Shown: one piece after another, positions 63,898 through 64,000 of the stretch
Position numbering within the stretch: position 1 is the stretch's first letter
How the letters are laid out: each line of letters begins with the position of its first letter
Assembly (NCBI GenBank): GCA_021776415.1
Contig: JAJFFY010000044.1
Location: 100,563 to 164,562, forward strand
Origin: Hyphococcus sp.
Lineage (GTDB): Bacteria; Pseudomonadota; Alphaproteobacteria; Caulobacterales; Parvularculaceae
DNA: 64,000 bases
Direction: 5' to 3'
Made by a program: the position numbers and the translations under genes
The notes under the pieces: model-generated
The model's input: the letters and a program-made list of their open reading frames with translations, nothing else
Databases searched by the model: none
What the model was told of the DNA's origin: nothing

Positions 63898-63935
63898 GTG
63901 AGGATGAAATTTAATATATTAAATTTCATCCTCAC
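63898..63935. repeat. perfect 38-bp palindrome
   Basis: Bases 63898-63935 equal their own reverse complement at every position: 19-bp arms, no loop, with an AT-only centre of 20 bases flanked by GTGAGGATG and CATCCTCAC. A shorter palindrome CTGCATGCAG lies just after (63954-63963). Possible roles are a dimer or tetramer binding site, a bidirectional terminator or a small mobile-element end. Confidence 0.9.
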
Positions 63936-63982
63936 CGATTCCAGTGGCCCTATACTGCATGCAGTCCGGATATGGAGAGGCG

Positions 63983-64000
63983 TTGAGTTCACCGTTTCTT
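63983..64000 (+). CDS. possible 5' end of a gene running off the window
   Basis: A TTG at 63983 opens a frame (MSSPFL...) to the window end and is preceded by GGAGAGG at suitable distance. The competing ATG at 63972 stops after four codons. Only six codons are visible. Confidence 0.3.

Larger units (their letters stand above)
63621..64000. other. 380-base tail: hairpin repeats, palindrome, possible gene start
   Basis: The stretch after fba begins with a 6-bp hairpin (63626-63642) and then holds the hairpin repeats and palindrome listed separately. A minus-strand frame of 111 residues (63657-63992) runs through them, but it is repeat-derived and I do not call it. In the last 20 bases a TTG at 63983 follows GGAGAGG and could begin a plus-strand gene. 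Confidence 0.5.

Noticed and set aside
63657..63992. Minus-strand ORF of 111 residues at the right end
   Set aside because: It is formed by the hairpin repeats and the 38-bp palindrome, with no plausible protein features.

Overview
The window looks like chromosomal DNA of a GC-rich alphaproteobacterium. The evidence is gene order: mutS-glnD-murJ-trpS on one strand, DUF4164-zapA facing away from a tkt-gap-pgk-fba operon, and sucC..sucD-sucA-sucB-lpdA. These orders are familiar from Caulobacterales, Hyphomonadaceae, Parvularculaceae and Rhizobiales. I cannot name a genus. I recognised no rRNA, tRNA, CRISPR array, phage, transposase or defence island. Most genes are core metabolism or cell envelope.

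Region 1 (1-9400) is a surface-glycan locus on the minus strand: a possible gene cut by the window edge, a GT4 glycosyltransferase, a DUF115/MptE-like protein, an AT-rich acyltransferase with an SGNH domain, a SAM-methyltransferase-like protein, and the dTDP-rhamnose genes rfbC and rfbA. A plus-strand block separates rfbC from rfbA: nrdB with a probable NrdR-box pair, a small unknown protein, and a DsbA-family isomerase. Region 2 (9.5-20.9 kb) is mixed: a lipoprotein, a serine hydrolase, an epoxide-hydrolase-like enzyme, a thioesterase, rarD, asd, a membrane-anchored winged-helix regulator opposite an exported protein, a divergent LD-carboxypeptidase/Mpl-like pair (peptidoglycan recycling), OmpW and a GNAT.

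Region 3 (21-30 kb) holds the lower TCA cycle. sucC and sucD are separated by a thioesterase and a cupin gene, followed by sucA, a sucB with two lipoyl domains, and lpdA. Region 4 (30-41 kb) has small membrane and haem-binding-like proteins, a secreted coiled-coil protein, a POT peptide transporter with an inserted soluble segment, a cobalamin adenosyltransferase, an OmpA-type porin, a TetR regulator, a class A PBP and a YgjP-like metalloprotease. Two textbook intrinsic terminators lie here.

Region 5 (41-49.4 kb) is mutS-glnD-murJ-trpS. The GlnD keeps its nucleotidyltransferase motif, but its HD domain has lost the His-Asp pair, which predicts loss of uridylyl-removing activity. Region 6 (49.5-57.5 kb) has a GT2 enzyme, an ECF sigma factor with a small membrane protein, an EEP-family lipoprotein, isoaspartyl peptidase, gpmA, and a two-gene signalling unit (methanogen-output-domain protein plus hybrid histidine kinase). 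Region 7 (57.6-63.6 kb) is zapA/DUF4164 and the tkt-gap-pgk-fba operon. The last 380 bases hold a series of hairpin repeats, a perfect 38-bp palindrome and possibly the start of another gene.

I did not find an obvious undescribed multi-gene system. The best leads are the degenerate HD domain of GlnD, the methanogen-output-domain/hybrid-kinase pair, the secreted coiled-coil protein, the split sucC/sucD locus, the Mpl-like ligase with altered motifs, and the 38-bp palindrome.
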